13,031 bases of DNA from JBBITW01 sp037440525 (GTDB lineage: Bacteria > Desulfobacterota > BSN033 > UBA1163). Below are positions 6,425-13,031 of the stretch, piece after piece. The stretch covers positions 1 through 13,031 of the forward strand of contig JBBITW010000100.1 of NCBI GenBank assembly GCA_037440525.1. Direction: 5' to 3'. The position numbers and the translations under genes were made by a program. A model generated the notes under the pieces. The model saw nothing but the letters and a program-made list of their open reading frames with translations. It was not told the DNA's origin and searched no databases. Each line of letters starts with the position of its first letter. Position 1 is the first letter of the stretch.

Positions 6425-7564
6425 TTAAATTACTTTCATTCCTTTTAATACAGAGAGCATCACAGCAGCAGCCATGACAGAACCAACCTGGCCACCGGTA
6501 TTAGCCCCCATAGCATGCATGAGGAGGAAATTTTTTGGATTATATTTCTGGCCTTCCCTCTGGACAACCCTTGCCGACATTGGGTAGGCAGAAATTCCTG
6601 CAGCACCAATCAAAGGATTGACCTTTCCTCCTGTCAAAAACTTCATTACTTTTCCAAAGAGGACGCCACAGGCTGTGTCGAGGCAGATGGCCAAAAAACC
6701 TAATGCCAGAACGATCAGAGTTTGAGGTTTCAAAAATATCCTTCCATCCATCGTAGCTCCAATAGAGATTCCCAGAAGGAGGGTTACGATATTTGCAATC
6801 TCATTCTCAGAGGCCTTTGTCAGTCTGCTCACCACTCCACACTCCTTCATCAGGTTTCCGAGCATAATAGTTCCAAGAAGGGGCAATCCCCTCGGAGCAA
6901 TCAATCCCCCAACAACTGTAACAACAAGAGGGAAAAGAATCTTTGTAGTCTTTGAGACAGATCTTTTTACTGTTCCCATATTTATTATTTTCTCCTCTTT
7001 TGTTGTAAGGAGTTTCATAATAGGAGGCTGAATCACAGGAACAAGAGACATATATGAATAAGCTGCGACTGAAACAGCACCCAAGAGATGAGGTGCGTAT
7101 TTAGATGTAACATAAATCGCTGTAGGACCATCACATGCACCAATAATTCCAATGGAGACTGCATCCATTTTTGAAAAACCGAGTATCAGGGCAAGGCTCA
7201 ATGTTAAAAAGATGCCAAACTGTCCTGCCGCTCCGAGAAGGAATATCTTAGGGTTTTCGAGAAGTGGACCAAAATCTGTCATGGCACCAATGCCCACGAA
7301 AATGAGAAGGGGAAACAGTTCTGTCGCAATGCCTGCATCGTAAATGATTTTAAGAAAACCCTCTTCCTCCATCAGACCTGTAAGTGGAATGTTGACCAGT
7401 ATGCATCCAAACCCTATAGGAACAAGAAGCAAAGGTTCAAAATCCTTTTTTATTCCAAGATAAAGCAGGACTAAGCCCACAACAATCATTATCGGATTTG
7501 ACCAATGAAGATTTGCAAATCCTGCAATAAGACCACCAAGTCCACTTCCAATTGCCTCTAACAT
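6425..7564 (-). CDS. Na+-translocating decarboxylase beta subunit
   Basis: Beta subunit (OadB/GcdB/MmdB family) of biotin-dependent sodium-pumping decarboxylases. It is the membrane channel where removal of CO2 from carboxybiotin drives Na+ export. The 379-residue protein is of family length and very hydrophobic. Key family motifs are IGACDGPTAIYVTSKYAP at 141-158, with D145 corresponding to the essential aspartate, SLVPVIQPPIMKLLTTKEE at 173-191, NPLIGAAGISAYPMSARV at 316-333 and MHAMGANTGGQVGSV at 349-363. The ATG has AGGGGG nine bases upstream and follows the small OadG-like gene by 20 bp. The alpha carboxyltransferase and biotin carrier are not in this window, so the acid decarboxylated (oxaloacetate, methylmalonyl-CoA, glutaconyl-CoA or malonate) cannot be assigned and no specific symbol is given. 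Confidence 0.94.
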   Translation of the reverse strand: MLEAIGSGLGGLIAGFANLHWSNPIMIVVGLVLLYLGIKKDFEPLLLVPIGFGCILVNIPLTGLMEEEGFLKIIYDAGIATELFPLLIFVGIGAMTDFGPLLENPKIFLLGAAGQFGIFLTLSLALILGFSKMDAVSIGIIGACDGPTAIYVTSKYAPHLLGAVSVAAYSYMSLVPVIQPPIMKLLTTKEEKIINMGTVKRSVSKTTKILFPLVVTVVGGLIAPRGLPLLGTIMLGNLMKECGVVSRLTKASENEIANIVTLLLGISIGATMDGRIFLKPQTLIVLALGFLAICLDTACGVLFGKVMKFLTGGKVNPLIGAAGISAYPMSARVVQREGQKYNPKNFLLMHAMGANTGGQVGSVMAAAVMLSVLKGMKVI

Positions 7565-7584
7565 CTTCTTTCCCCCTTTCGATT

Positions 7585-7722
7585 CTACTTTCCTTCTTCC
7601 TCTTTCTTATAAGGGAAGGCCTTTTTGAGAACACTCATCAGGAGGCTCAAGACCCAAAGGGTTAAGAGAGTTCCTCCCATTCCAACAACAATCATTGTAA
7701 TTCCAAAAGTCCAGTTATCCAT
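7585..7722 (-). CDS. Small OadG-like membrane subunit
   Basis: A 45-residue protein beginning MDNWTFGITMIVVGMGGTLL, with one membrane helix at about 6-31 and a short charged tail ending KKEEEGK. This is the pattern of the gamma (OadG/MmdD) subunit, which anchors and stabilises sodium-pump decarboxylases, although it is shorter than typical OadG and lacks the long soluble tail. It is supported by a good ribosome site (GAGGAG before the ATG), a promoter upstream, and the beta subunit gene starting 20 bp after its TAG stop. Similarity is by pattern and position, so the family call is likely but not certain. Confidence 0.75.
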   Translation of the reverse strand: MDNWTFGITMIVVGMGGTLLTLWVLSLLMSVLKKAFPYKKEEEGK

Positions 7723-7777
7723 CTTTTCTCCTCGATTTAAATTTTAAGATTTTAGCTCCGAGCACAAAACAATTTCT

Positions 7778-7806
7778 TCTATATCATTTAAAAAAGAAAA
7801 TTTCAA
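7778..7806 (-). promoter_or_regulatory. Sigma-70-type promoter for the decarboxylase/permease cluster
   Basis: On the minus strand TTGAAA (7801-7806) and TATAGA (7778-7783) are spaced by exactly 17 bases, with 5/6 and 4/6 matches to consensus. Transcription would start near 7771, about 50 bases before the OadG-like ATG. It lies in the 146-bp gap after the activase gene, supporting separate transcription of the OadG, OadB, permease group. Confidence 0.6.
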
Positions 7807-7868
7807 TAAAAAAGTGATTTTTTTAACAAAGTTTTTGATTATAAAAATTCTCTTTTAATTTCAAAATA

Positions 7869-10800
7869 TTATATCCTTTTTTTCCTTCTGTCTTGAAATT
7901 CACGGGCTTGATACATGAAGGCCTCGAGGCGTGTTAATGTGTTTGTCTGTTCCTGACCATCATAGGCCATGTTGAGGATTGGAATGTTATTATTCTCTTC
8001 TCTGTATCTCTTTAGAATTGTGCTTACAATGGTTCCGGGCATGCATGTAAATGGCATTATATTTATAATCCCGCTTACACCCCTCTTTGCAAAATCTATT
8101 GTCTTGCCTATAGAAAGGATTGCCTCACCCTCGAATGATGAATCGAGATAGGGCTTTGCCATCTTGAATAAGGATTTTGTCTTAGGTTCGCCAAAATTTC
8201 TGAGATTCCGTTTAAATATCTTCTCCAGATGATGCTCATCCCTCTTCTGATAATAATCTGTAAGAAAGACTTTTAAAAGATTTGAAAAGGATTTTTTCTT
8301 AAGACTTCTTCCTTTAGCAATGGTATTGACATAAAGTATCCACTCAGTAAGAGGGGCAATCCATACCTCACCTCCAAAATTTTCAACCTTTCTAATCACA
8401 TCTTCATTGGCGAATCTGTTAAGCCTTACAAAGATCTCTCCTACAATACCTATCAATGGTTTCGATCCAGGATGCTCAACTTCAATTTGATTAAATGCCT
8501 CAACACTTCTCTGCAAAACCTCCAAAAGATTTCCTCCGTATCTTATAGCCTCACAAACATTTTTCAGGCAGTCCTTATAGATTCTATCCGTCTCTCCTTT
8601 TATCTTTTCATAGGGTCTTGTTTCAAGAAGTTTTTTCATCAATAGATCTACCGAAACAATCCCCTGCCAGCCAAAACGTGTAAACTGGGAACCCATGATT
8701 CCAAGATCGTTGTAAAGCGTTTCATCCTGGTTTGGTGAATATATAGGAACATGATGGTAACCAAGCTCATCGAGTATGAGTCGATGAAATCGATGATACT
8801 GTCCGAATCGGCAAGGACCATTTCCCGATGGCATAAAAAAGGCAGCCCGTTTATGATCGAAATTCGGGTCCTTTATGAGCTTAACCATATCGCCTGTTGT
8901 GATGATACAGGGATAACACTCCTTTCCAGAGGTGAATCTTCTTCCCCAATAAAGGGTATCCTCATCCGACTCAGGAATTACATCTGCCTCCACTCCACAT
9001 GCCTCAAAAGCTGCCACAACAGCAAATGAATGATCACACATATAGGGAATATAAATCTTCTTTGAGCGATCTGTCTTTGGGTTCTCAAGCCTTCTTGGAG
9101 AAACCCTTATGGATTTCACATTCTTCAGGCTATCGAGAAAGGCCTCACATCGGGTTATGGCCCCGGCGTCAGCACTATGTTCATCAATCTCCAGTTGAAG
9201 ATATGGTTTTCCCTTGGAAAGTTCTCTGAAGAAATGGCTTATAAAGGAATCTGGTCCACATCCAAAATTGGTTATATAAACTCCATATAGCCTTTGGTCT
9301 TCGTTTATAATCTTTCCTGCCGCAAGTATCCTTTGACCATACCGCCAGTACATCTGGCTAATCTCTGGAGAAGGGGGTATAGAATCCAGAGGAAGAAAGT
9401 CCATAGGTATTGAAAGAACCCCAAGATCACGGAGCTTTTTTGGAATATCAAGATTTACTCCTGAATCACATGAGTTATAAGGCCTTCCAATAATGACCAT
9501 CACCTTCTCATCAGGTCCAATCCGATCAAGGATCTCTTTTCCCCGATTTAGAAGTGATTGATAGAACAGGGATTGAAACCTCTCTGCCTTCTCAAATGCC
9601 TCCCTCACCTTTTTCGATCCCCTCTCGAGCAATCTTCCAAAATCAATCAATTCCTGAAGTAGATGGTCTTTGCCAAAACCGAAGTGGAGGATTGGTTGAA
9701 GAACCTCCACATTTGCCTTTTTGAAATCGATGGATGAGTGAACTGCATAAGGAAATGCCTGTGCGTATGGACATGCCGTAGAATTTGGAATTTCAGGGTG
9801 GGAGGGTTTAAGATTAACAATACTCGGTAGAAATATCCTCTTTACACCTTTCTCCACAAGATTTAGGACATGACCATGACTCACCTTGATGGGAAAACAT
9901 GTCTCTGAAACGACATTCTCAACCCCTTTTCTTATAAGCTCTTTGTTTGTTTCATCTGAAAGCACAACACGAAAGCCCAACTCAGTGAAAAAGGCATTCC
10001 AGAAGGGGAACATCTCGTGGAGGTATAAGATCCTCGGTATTCCTATCTCAGGTGCATCGGAAGCAGGTTTCTCTTCCGGCTCATAGGGAGAGAAAAGTAT
10101 CTTCTCCCTTTCAGCAAACAGGTCAGGTATATTTGAACCTTTTGTCCTCTTGATCACATCATACTTTTCACATCGGCTCCCATAAAAAAGAGGTTTCTCC
10201 CCTTCGATACTAACCTTTCTGATGAGGCAGAGGTTTGGGCAACCTTTACATTCAAATGAAGACTGCTCGTAGTGGCGTTTACTTAAATCGAAACCTTTAA
10301 AACTCGATTTCTCCCATGTCTTTTCCTCCATTGCAAGGATTGCAACACCGATAGCACCTGTTACATCATGATTTTCGGGGACAATGATCTCTTTACCGAG
10401 GACACTCTCAAATGCAGCAACGACTCCTTTATTAAAGGCTGTTCCTCCCTGGAAGAAGATACGATCACCAATTCGGCGATCACCAACGACGCGATTAAGG
10501 TAGTTCTGAACAATTGAGTAACTAAGACCTGCAATGAGGTCATCCTTCTTTACACCTCTCTGTTGATGGTGTACAAGATCAGATTCAATAAAGACCGTGC
10601 ATCTTTCACCCATCCTCACCGGCGCCTCTGAAGTTAGGGCACAGGCTCCAAACTCCTCCTTGATGGATACATCCAACTTTTCTGCCTGCTCTTCCAAAAA
10701 GGATCCTGTGCCTGCTGCACAAACCTTGTTCATTTCAAAATCGACGACAACACCATTATTGATGCTTATATATTTTGAATCCTGACCGCCAATCTCAAAG

Positions 10801-12062
10801 ATTGTATCAACCTTTGGATCTATGTTGATGGCTGCGGTTGCCTGAGCGGTGATCTCGTTTCGCACAATATCAGCACCCACAAAGTCCGCAGTTAGATAGC
10901 GACCCGAACCTGTTGTTCCAACCCCTTTAATCTCAACCCGATCGCCAATCTCCTCGCCTATCTCCCTCAGTCCGATTCGAATAGCCTCAATTGGACGACC
11001 AGCAGTCATCAAATAGCGTTTGGATAAAACCCTCTTATCTTTATCTATAACCACGAGGTTTGTGCTTATCGATCCAACATCCAATCCCAGGTAGGCCTCT
11101 ATCTTCTCTTCTGATGATAGATTGGTTAAATGTTTCTGGAGTCTCTGCTCACTGTGAATATGGTTAGATGAGAGACAGAGTGGCTTTAAGGGAGTCTCCT
11201 TCTCTTCGTGTTCATGGAGGTATCTTTTTAATGGCTCTAAATCTAATGTCCTTAGGTTACCTTTCCCTTCCTCCATTGTGATAAGGATAGAACCTATGGC
11301 CCCCATAGAGGCATAGTATTTCGGTATAATGAGCTCCCCATCGGAAAGTTCCAGTACATCTTTGAAGGCCTTTCTCATTCCAACATTGGCTGCCACTCCT
11401 CCCTGGAAAGAGACAGGTTTTAGGAATGTCTTTCCCTTACCAATATTGCTCTTAAAATTTCTTGCAAGGGCGTAGCAGAGGCCTGCAACAATATCATAAT
11501 CAGGTGTGGCGATCTGCTGGAGGTGGATCATATCTGACTTTGCAAAGACACTGCAACGTCCTGCAATACGGGGAGGATTTTTAGATTTTAGTGCAAGTTC
11601 TCCAAATTCCTCTATCGTAAGACCGAGGCGGCTTGCCTGCTGATCCAAAAAACTTCCTGTTCCAGCGGCGCAAAGGGTATTCATCGAGAAGTCACTTATT
11701 TTAAAATCTCCGTCCTCCTCCTCAATGAATATCAGTTTGGAATCCTCTCCACCTATATCTATAATTGTTTTTATCTCAGGATAGAAATGCTTGACAGCCT
11801 TAGCCTGTGCAATAATCTCGTTGACGAAATTTCCACCCAGAATTTCTGAAAGGAGTTTCCCACCAATCCCTGTAAAAGAGAGGCTCTGAAAGGCATCAGG
11901 TGGTATACGCCCGAGGATTTCTTCTAAAACCCTCTGAACAGTTAGAAGGGGTTGACCTTTGAGGCGAGTATAGTGTTCTTCAAGAACCTCCTTTCGTTCA
12001 TCCATTATTACTGTATTTGCACTGACAGACCCAATATCTATACCTAAATATAACCTTTTCAT
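7869..12062 (-). CDS. Fused 2-hydroxyacyl-CoA dehydratase activase, tandem ATPases
   Basis: A 1397-residue protein of the large acyl-CoA dehydratase activase-related (DUF2229-containing) family. Two complete BadF/BadG/HgdC-type ASKHA ATPase domains come first, about 1-265 (LGIDIGSVSAN, DIGGEDSK at 102-109) and 323-580 (LGLDVGSISTN, EIGGQDSK at 423-430). Each keeps the two cysteines that, in HgdC dimers, hold one [4Fe-4S] cluster: C131/C170 and C448/C488. A four-cysteine patch follows (C605, C608, C612, C631), then a DUF2229-like region (about 673-990) with C722, C764, C865, C935 and C972. The C-terminal part, about 1000-1390, resembles dehydratase D-component (HgdB) proteins, with C1009, ECYPC at 1048-1052, C1084 and C1340. 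It probably performs ATP-driven low-potential electron transfer in the cytosol; the acceptor is unknown. I prefer the ATG beginning MKRLYLG over a frame start 21 residues earlier because homologs begin at this strand, though its ribosome site is weak. Confidence 0.88.
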   Translation of the reverse strand: MKRLYLGIDIGSVSANTVIMDERKEVLEEHYTRLKGQPLLTVQRVLEEILGRIPPDAFQSLSFTGIGGKLLSEILGGNFVNEIIAQAKAVKHFYPEIKTIIDIGGEDSKLIFIEEEDGDFKISDFSMNTLCAAGTGSFLDQQASRLGLTIEEFGELALKSKNPPRIAGRCSVFAKSDMIHLQQIATPDYDIVAGLCYALARNFKSNIGKGKTFLKPVSFQGGVAANVGMRKAFKDVLELSDGELIIPKYYASMGAIGSILITMEEGKGNLRTLDLEPLKRYLHEHEEKETPLKPLCLSSNHIHSEQRLQKHLTNLSSEEKIEAYLGLDVGSISTNLVVIDKDKRVLSKRYLMTAGRPIEAIRIGLREIGEEIGDRVEIKGVGTTGSGRYLTADFVGADIVRNEITAQATAAINIDPKVDTIFEIGGQDSKYISINNGVVVDFEMNKVCAAGTGSFLEEQAEKLDVSIKEEFGACALTSEAPVRMGERCTVFIESDLVHHQQRGVKKDDLIAGLSYSIVQNYLNRVVGDRRIGDRIFFQGGTAFNKGVVAAFESVLGKEIIVPENHDVTGAIGVAILAMEEKTWEKSSFKGFDLSKRHYEQSSFECKGCPNLCLIRKVSIEGEKPLFYGSRCEKYDVIKRTKGSNIPDLFAEREKILFSPYEPEEKPASDAPEIGIPRILYLHEMFPFWNAFFTELGFRVVLSDETNKELIRKGVENVVSETCFPIKVSHGHVLNLVEKGVKRIFLPSIVNLKPSHPEIPNSTACPYAQAFPYAVHSSIDFKKANVEVLQPILHFGFGKDHLLQELIDFGRLLERGSKKVREAFEKAERFQSLFYQSLLNRGKEILDRIGPDEKVMVIIGRPYNSCDSGVNLDIPKKLRDLGVLSIPMDFLPLDSIPPSPEISQMYWRYGQRILAAGKIINEDQRLYGVYITNFGCGPDSFISHFFRELSKGKPYLQLEIDEHSADAGAITRCEAFLDSLKNVKSIRVSPRRLENPKTDRSKKIYIPYMCDHSFAVVAAFEACGVEADVIPESDEDTLYWGRRFTSGKECYPCIITTGDMVKLIKDPNFDHKRAAFFMPSGNGPCRFGQYHRFHRLILDELGYHHVPIYSPNQDETLYNDLGIMGSQFTRFGWQGIVSVDLLMKKLLETRPYEKIKGETDRIYKDCLKNVCEAIRYGGNLLEVLQRSVEAFNQIEVEHPGSKPLIGIVGEIFVRLNRFANEDVIRKVENFGGEVWIAPLTEWILYVNTIAKGRSLKKKSFSNLLKVFLTDYYQKRDEHHLEKIFKRNLRNFGEPKTKSLFKMAKPYLDSSFEGEAILSIGKTIDFAKRGVSGIINIMPFTCMPGTIVSTILKRYREENNNIPILNMAYDGQEQTNTLTRLEAFMYQAREFQDRRKKRI

Positions 12063-12104
12063 TCTTATAATTACTCTTGTAAAAATCTTACGGATTAAAT
12101 AAAA

Positions 12105-12133
12105 TATTAATTTATTCAAACACAAAATTTCAA
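12105..12133 (-). promoter_or_regulatory. Weak candidate promoter for the activase gene
   Basis: Minus-strand TTGAAA (12128-12133) and TTAATA (12105-12110) are 17 bases apart, 43 bases before the preferred ATG. The -35 is good but the -10 is poor, and the surroundings are AT-rich enough for chance matches. Confidence 0.25.
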
Positions 12134-12211
12134 GAGAAAAGAATATTCATCCCAGGCAGAATTAACATAGACCTAAGTTGAACGATTTTTTATGAAAAGC
12201 CTTTTATTATC

Positions 12212-12320
12212 TGTCATTGCGAGGACCCCGCACTTGATGCTGGGGGCGTGGCAATCTTATAGATTCCTCACTTCGCTCGGAATGACAATTTAGTAAAGAT
12301 TGCTTTGCCTCGCAATGACA
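12212..12320. repeat. 109-bp element with perfect 13-bp inverted ends
   Basis: The ends TGTCATTGCGAGG (12212-12224) and CCTCGCAATGACA (12308-12320) are exact reverse complements. Inside, GCAATCT (12251-12257) and AGATTGC (12297-12303) also pair, and CTCGGAATGACA (12276-12287) is a third, diverged copy of the end. The TGTCATTGCGAGG theme is a known type of dispersed intergenic repeat in several anaerobic lineages (general knowledge). No reading frame is inside, so it is MITE- or REP-like rather than an insertion sequence. Confidence 0.8.
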
Positions 12321-12322
12321 AT

Positions 12323-12360
12323 TCAGCCATAGGCTGATCCACTACAGGCGGATAAGGATC
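12323..12360. repeat. Small dyads next to the 109-bp element
   Basis: TCAGCC and GGCTGA form a 6-bp stem with a three-base loop at 12323-12337, and GATCC (12336-12340) is mirrored by GGATC (12356-12360). They directly follow the 109-bp element and may be a remnant of another repeat. The rest of the gap up to the next gene (12361-12427) is AT-rich with nothing recognisable. Confidence 0.4.
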
Positions 12361-12427
12361 GCTTAATTTAGGATAGAGTCTATTTTATATGCAATTTTGC
12401 AGTAAAAATTCTTATTTCTTGTGATTT

Positions 12428-12745
12428 ATGATAAAAAAATATCTTAAAAACCTTCTCATCTCAAATAAGGAAGCAATCCTAAAGGAGGTTATTTCCATAA
12501 GAGGTTTGATGAAGCTTCTTATGAAAACAAGAAATACCGGTGAAGCGTGGACTCTGGAAGAGAGGAGGGAAATTAAGAGGCATCTTAGAAATATAGCAAA
12601 GATCATTCCGGCGTTGGCCATCTTTTCCCTCCCTGGGGGTTCTTTACTTCTACCCATGCTCACAGAGGTAATTGATCGCAGGAAAAACAAAAGATTGTTA
12701 AAGAAAGAAGACCTTCAAGATTCTCAAGCAAATCTCTCAGGATAG
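12428..12745 (+). CDS. LETM1-like small protein
   Basis: The only plus-strand gene, encoding 105 residues. Residues 41-60 (WTLEERREIKRHLRNIAKII) followed by PALAIFSLPGGSLLLPML at 61-78 match the core of the LETM1-like domain: a basic helix leading into a Pro/Gly-rich hydrophobic segment. In mitochondria LETM1 proteins act in ion homeostasis and ribosome association; the bacterial short forms have no settled function. Residues about 58-80 could be a single membrane helix, and the tail is strongly charged (DRRKNKRLLKKED). The ATG has no clear Shine-Dalgarno, and in-frame alternatives upstream are closed by a TGA immediately after a TTG. The opposite-strand frame over it reads as low-complexity and is rejected. 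Confidence 0.65.
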   Translation: MIKKYLKNLLISNKEAILKEVISIRGLMKLLMKTRNTGEAWTLEERREIKRHLRNIAKIIPALAIFSLPGGSLLLPMLTEVIDRRKNKRLLKKEDLQDSQANLSG

Positions 12746-12754
12746 TTCTGAGAG
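12734..12754 (+). other. Stem-loop across the LETM1-like stop codon
   Basis: CTCTCAG and CTGAGAG form a perfect 7-bp stem with a seven-base loop that contains the TAG stop. No T-run follows, so it does not look like a classical intrinsic terminator, though it could protect the 3' end of the mRNA. The following bases up to 12858 contain no recognisable feature. Confidence 0.35.
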
Positions 12755-12858
12755 CTCTGAAAAAGTCCTGAATTGACTGGGGAGGTAAGGTTCCAAACCC
12801 TTCGAATGCAGACATTAAGAAGTTAAATTGCATAGAAAATAATAGTGGTTGGTTTGAA

Positions 12859-12996
12859 GGTTAAGGCTAAGAAGCCAGTTTTGTTTATAGGTTATGTAAT
12901 TGGTCTTTCTGCCACAGGTGGATTCCCCTCTGGTTGAAAAAATTTCCCTCACCTATTCACTTTGCCTAAACTGGCCTCCTAACCTTTGCCTTAACC
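12859..12996. repeat. Dispersed intergenic palindromic repeat, copy B
   Basis: An imperfect inverted repeat of 138 bp. The left arm runs GGTTAAGGCTAAGAAGCCAG (12859-12878); the right arm, from AAACTGGCC near 12968 to CCTTAACC at 12989-12996, is its reverse complement with a short insertion. The left 50 bases align without gaps to the element at 3125-3235. No reading frame is inside. The last 35 bases of the window hold nothing recognisable. Confidence 0.65.
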
Positions 12997-13031
12997 TGAA
13001 TATTTTCATTGTTCGTGGGAGGCCAAGGGGG

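Noticed and set aside
12063..12125. N-terminal extension of the activase to 1418 residues
   Set aside because: The extra 21 residues are not typical of this ATPase family, which begins at the strand LYLGIDIG, and they overlap the candidate promoter.
12412..12690. 92-residue minus-strand frame opposite the LETM1-like gene
   Set aside because: It is a low-complexity hydrophobic shadow without a ribosome site, while the plus strand has a recognisable domain.
1..13031. CRISPR array, tRNA or rRNA genes, transposase or phage genes
   Set aside because: None were recognised on either strand; the only repeats are the intergenic palindromes listed.

Overview
The window looks like chromosome from an AT-rich anaerobic bacterium, most plausibly a Desulfobacterota (deltaproteobacterial) or similar syntroph/fermenter lineage. 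This is an inference from gene content: a giant fused 2-hydroxyacyl-CoA dehydratase activase, Na+-pump decarboxylase subunits, a cytidylate kinase-like protein and a bacterial LETM1-like protein. No rRNA, tRNA, CRISPR array, integrase or transposase was found. All genes except the last are on the minus strand, so the minus-strand story reads from right to left.

Right end (12126-13031): a short plus-strand gene for a LETM1-like protein (12428-12745) sits between two repeat-rich intergenic regions. One carries a 109-bp element with perfect 13-bp inverted ends. The other carries a roughly 140-bp imperfect palindrome whose relative lies 9.6 kb away at 3125-3235.

Centre (5073-12062): a 1397-residue protein joins two complete activase ATPase domains to a Cys-rich region and dehydratase-like domains. 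Beyond it, behind a good sigma-70-type promoter, is a tight cluster: a 45-residue OadG-like subunit (7585-7722), the Na+-translocating decarboxylase beta subunit (6425-7564) and an SLC13/ArsB-type permease (5073-6404). The carboxyltransferase and biotin-carrier subunits needed to make a working pump are absent here. Together these genes suggest anaerobic carboxylic-acid/acyl-CoA metabolism coupled to sodium, but the substrate cannot be read from the sequence.

Next comes a cytidylate kinase-like gene (4069-4917) broken by two in-frame nonsense codons with the frame otherwise intact, then purE (3241-3744), whose leader carries a long hairpin repeat abutting the ribosome binding site.

Left end (24-3094): a four-gene minus-strand run encodes threonylcarbamoyl-AMP synthase (Sua5), a secreted phospholipase D/Nuc-type protein translated with coupling to Sua5, a TatD-family hydrolase and a CoA-type Nudix hydrolase. 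It is mainly housekeeping in tRNA modification, nucleic-acid turnover and nucleotide/CoA sanitation.

I saw no clearly new multi-gene system. The points most worth following are the broken kinase gene, the fused activase, the orphan beta/gamma pump subunits, the purE leader hairpin and the two related intergenic palindromes.
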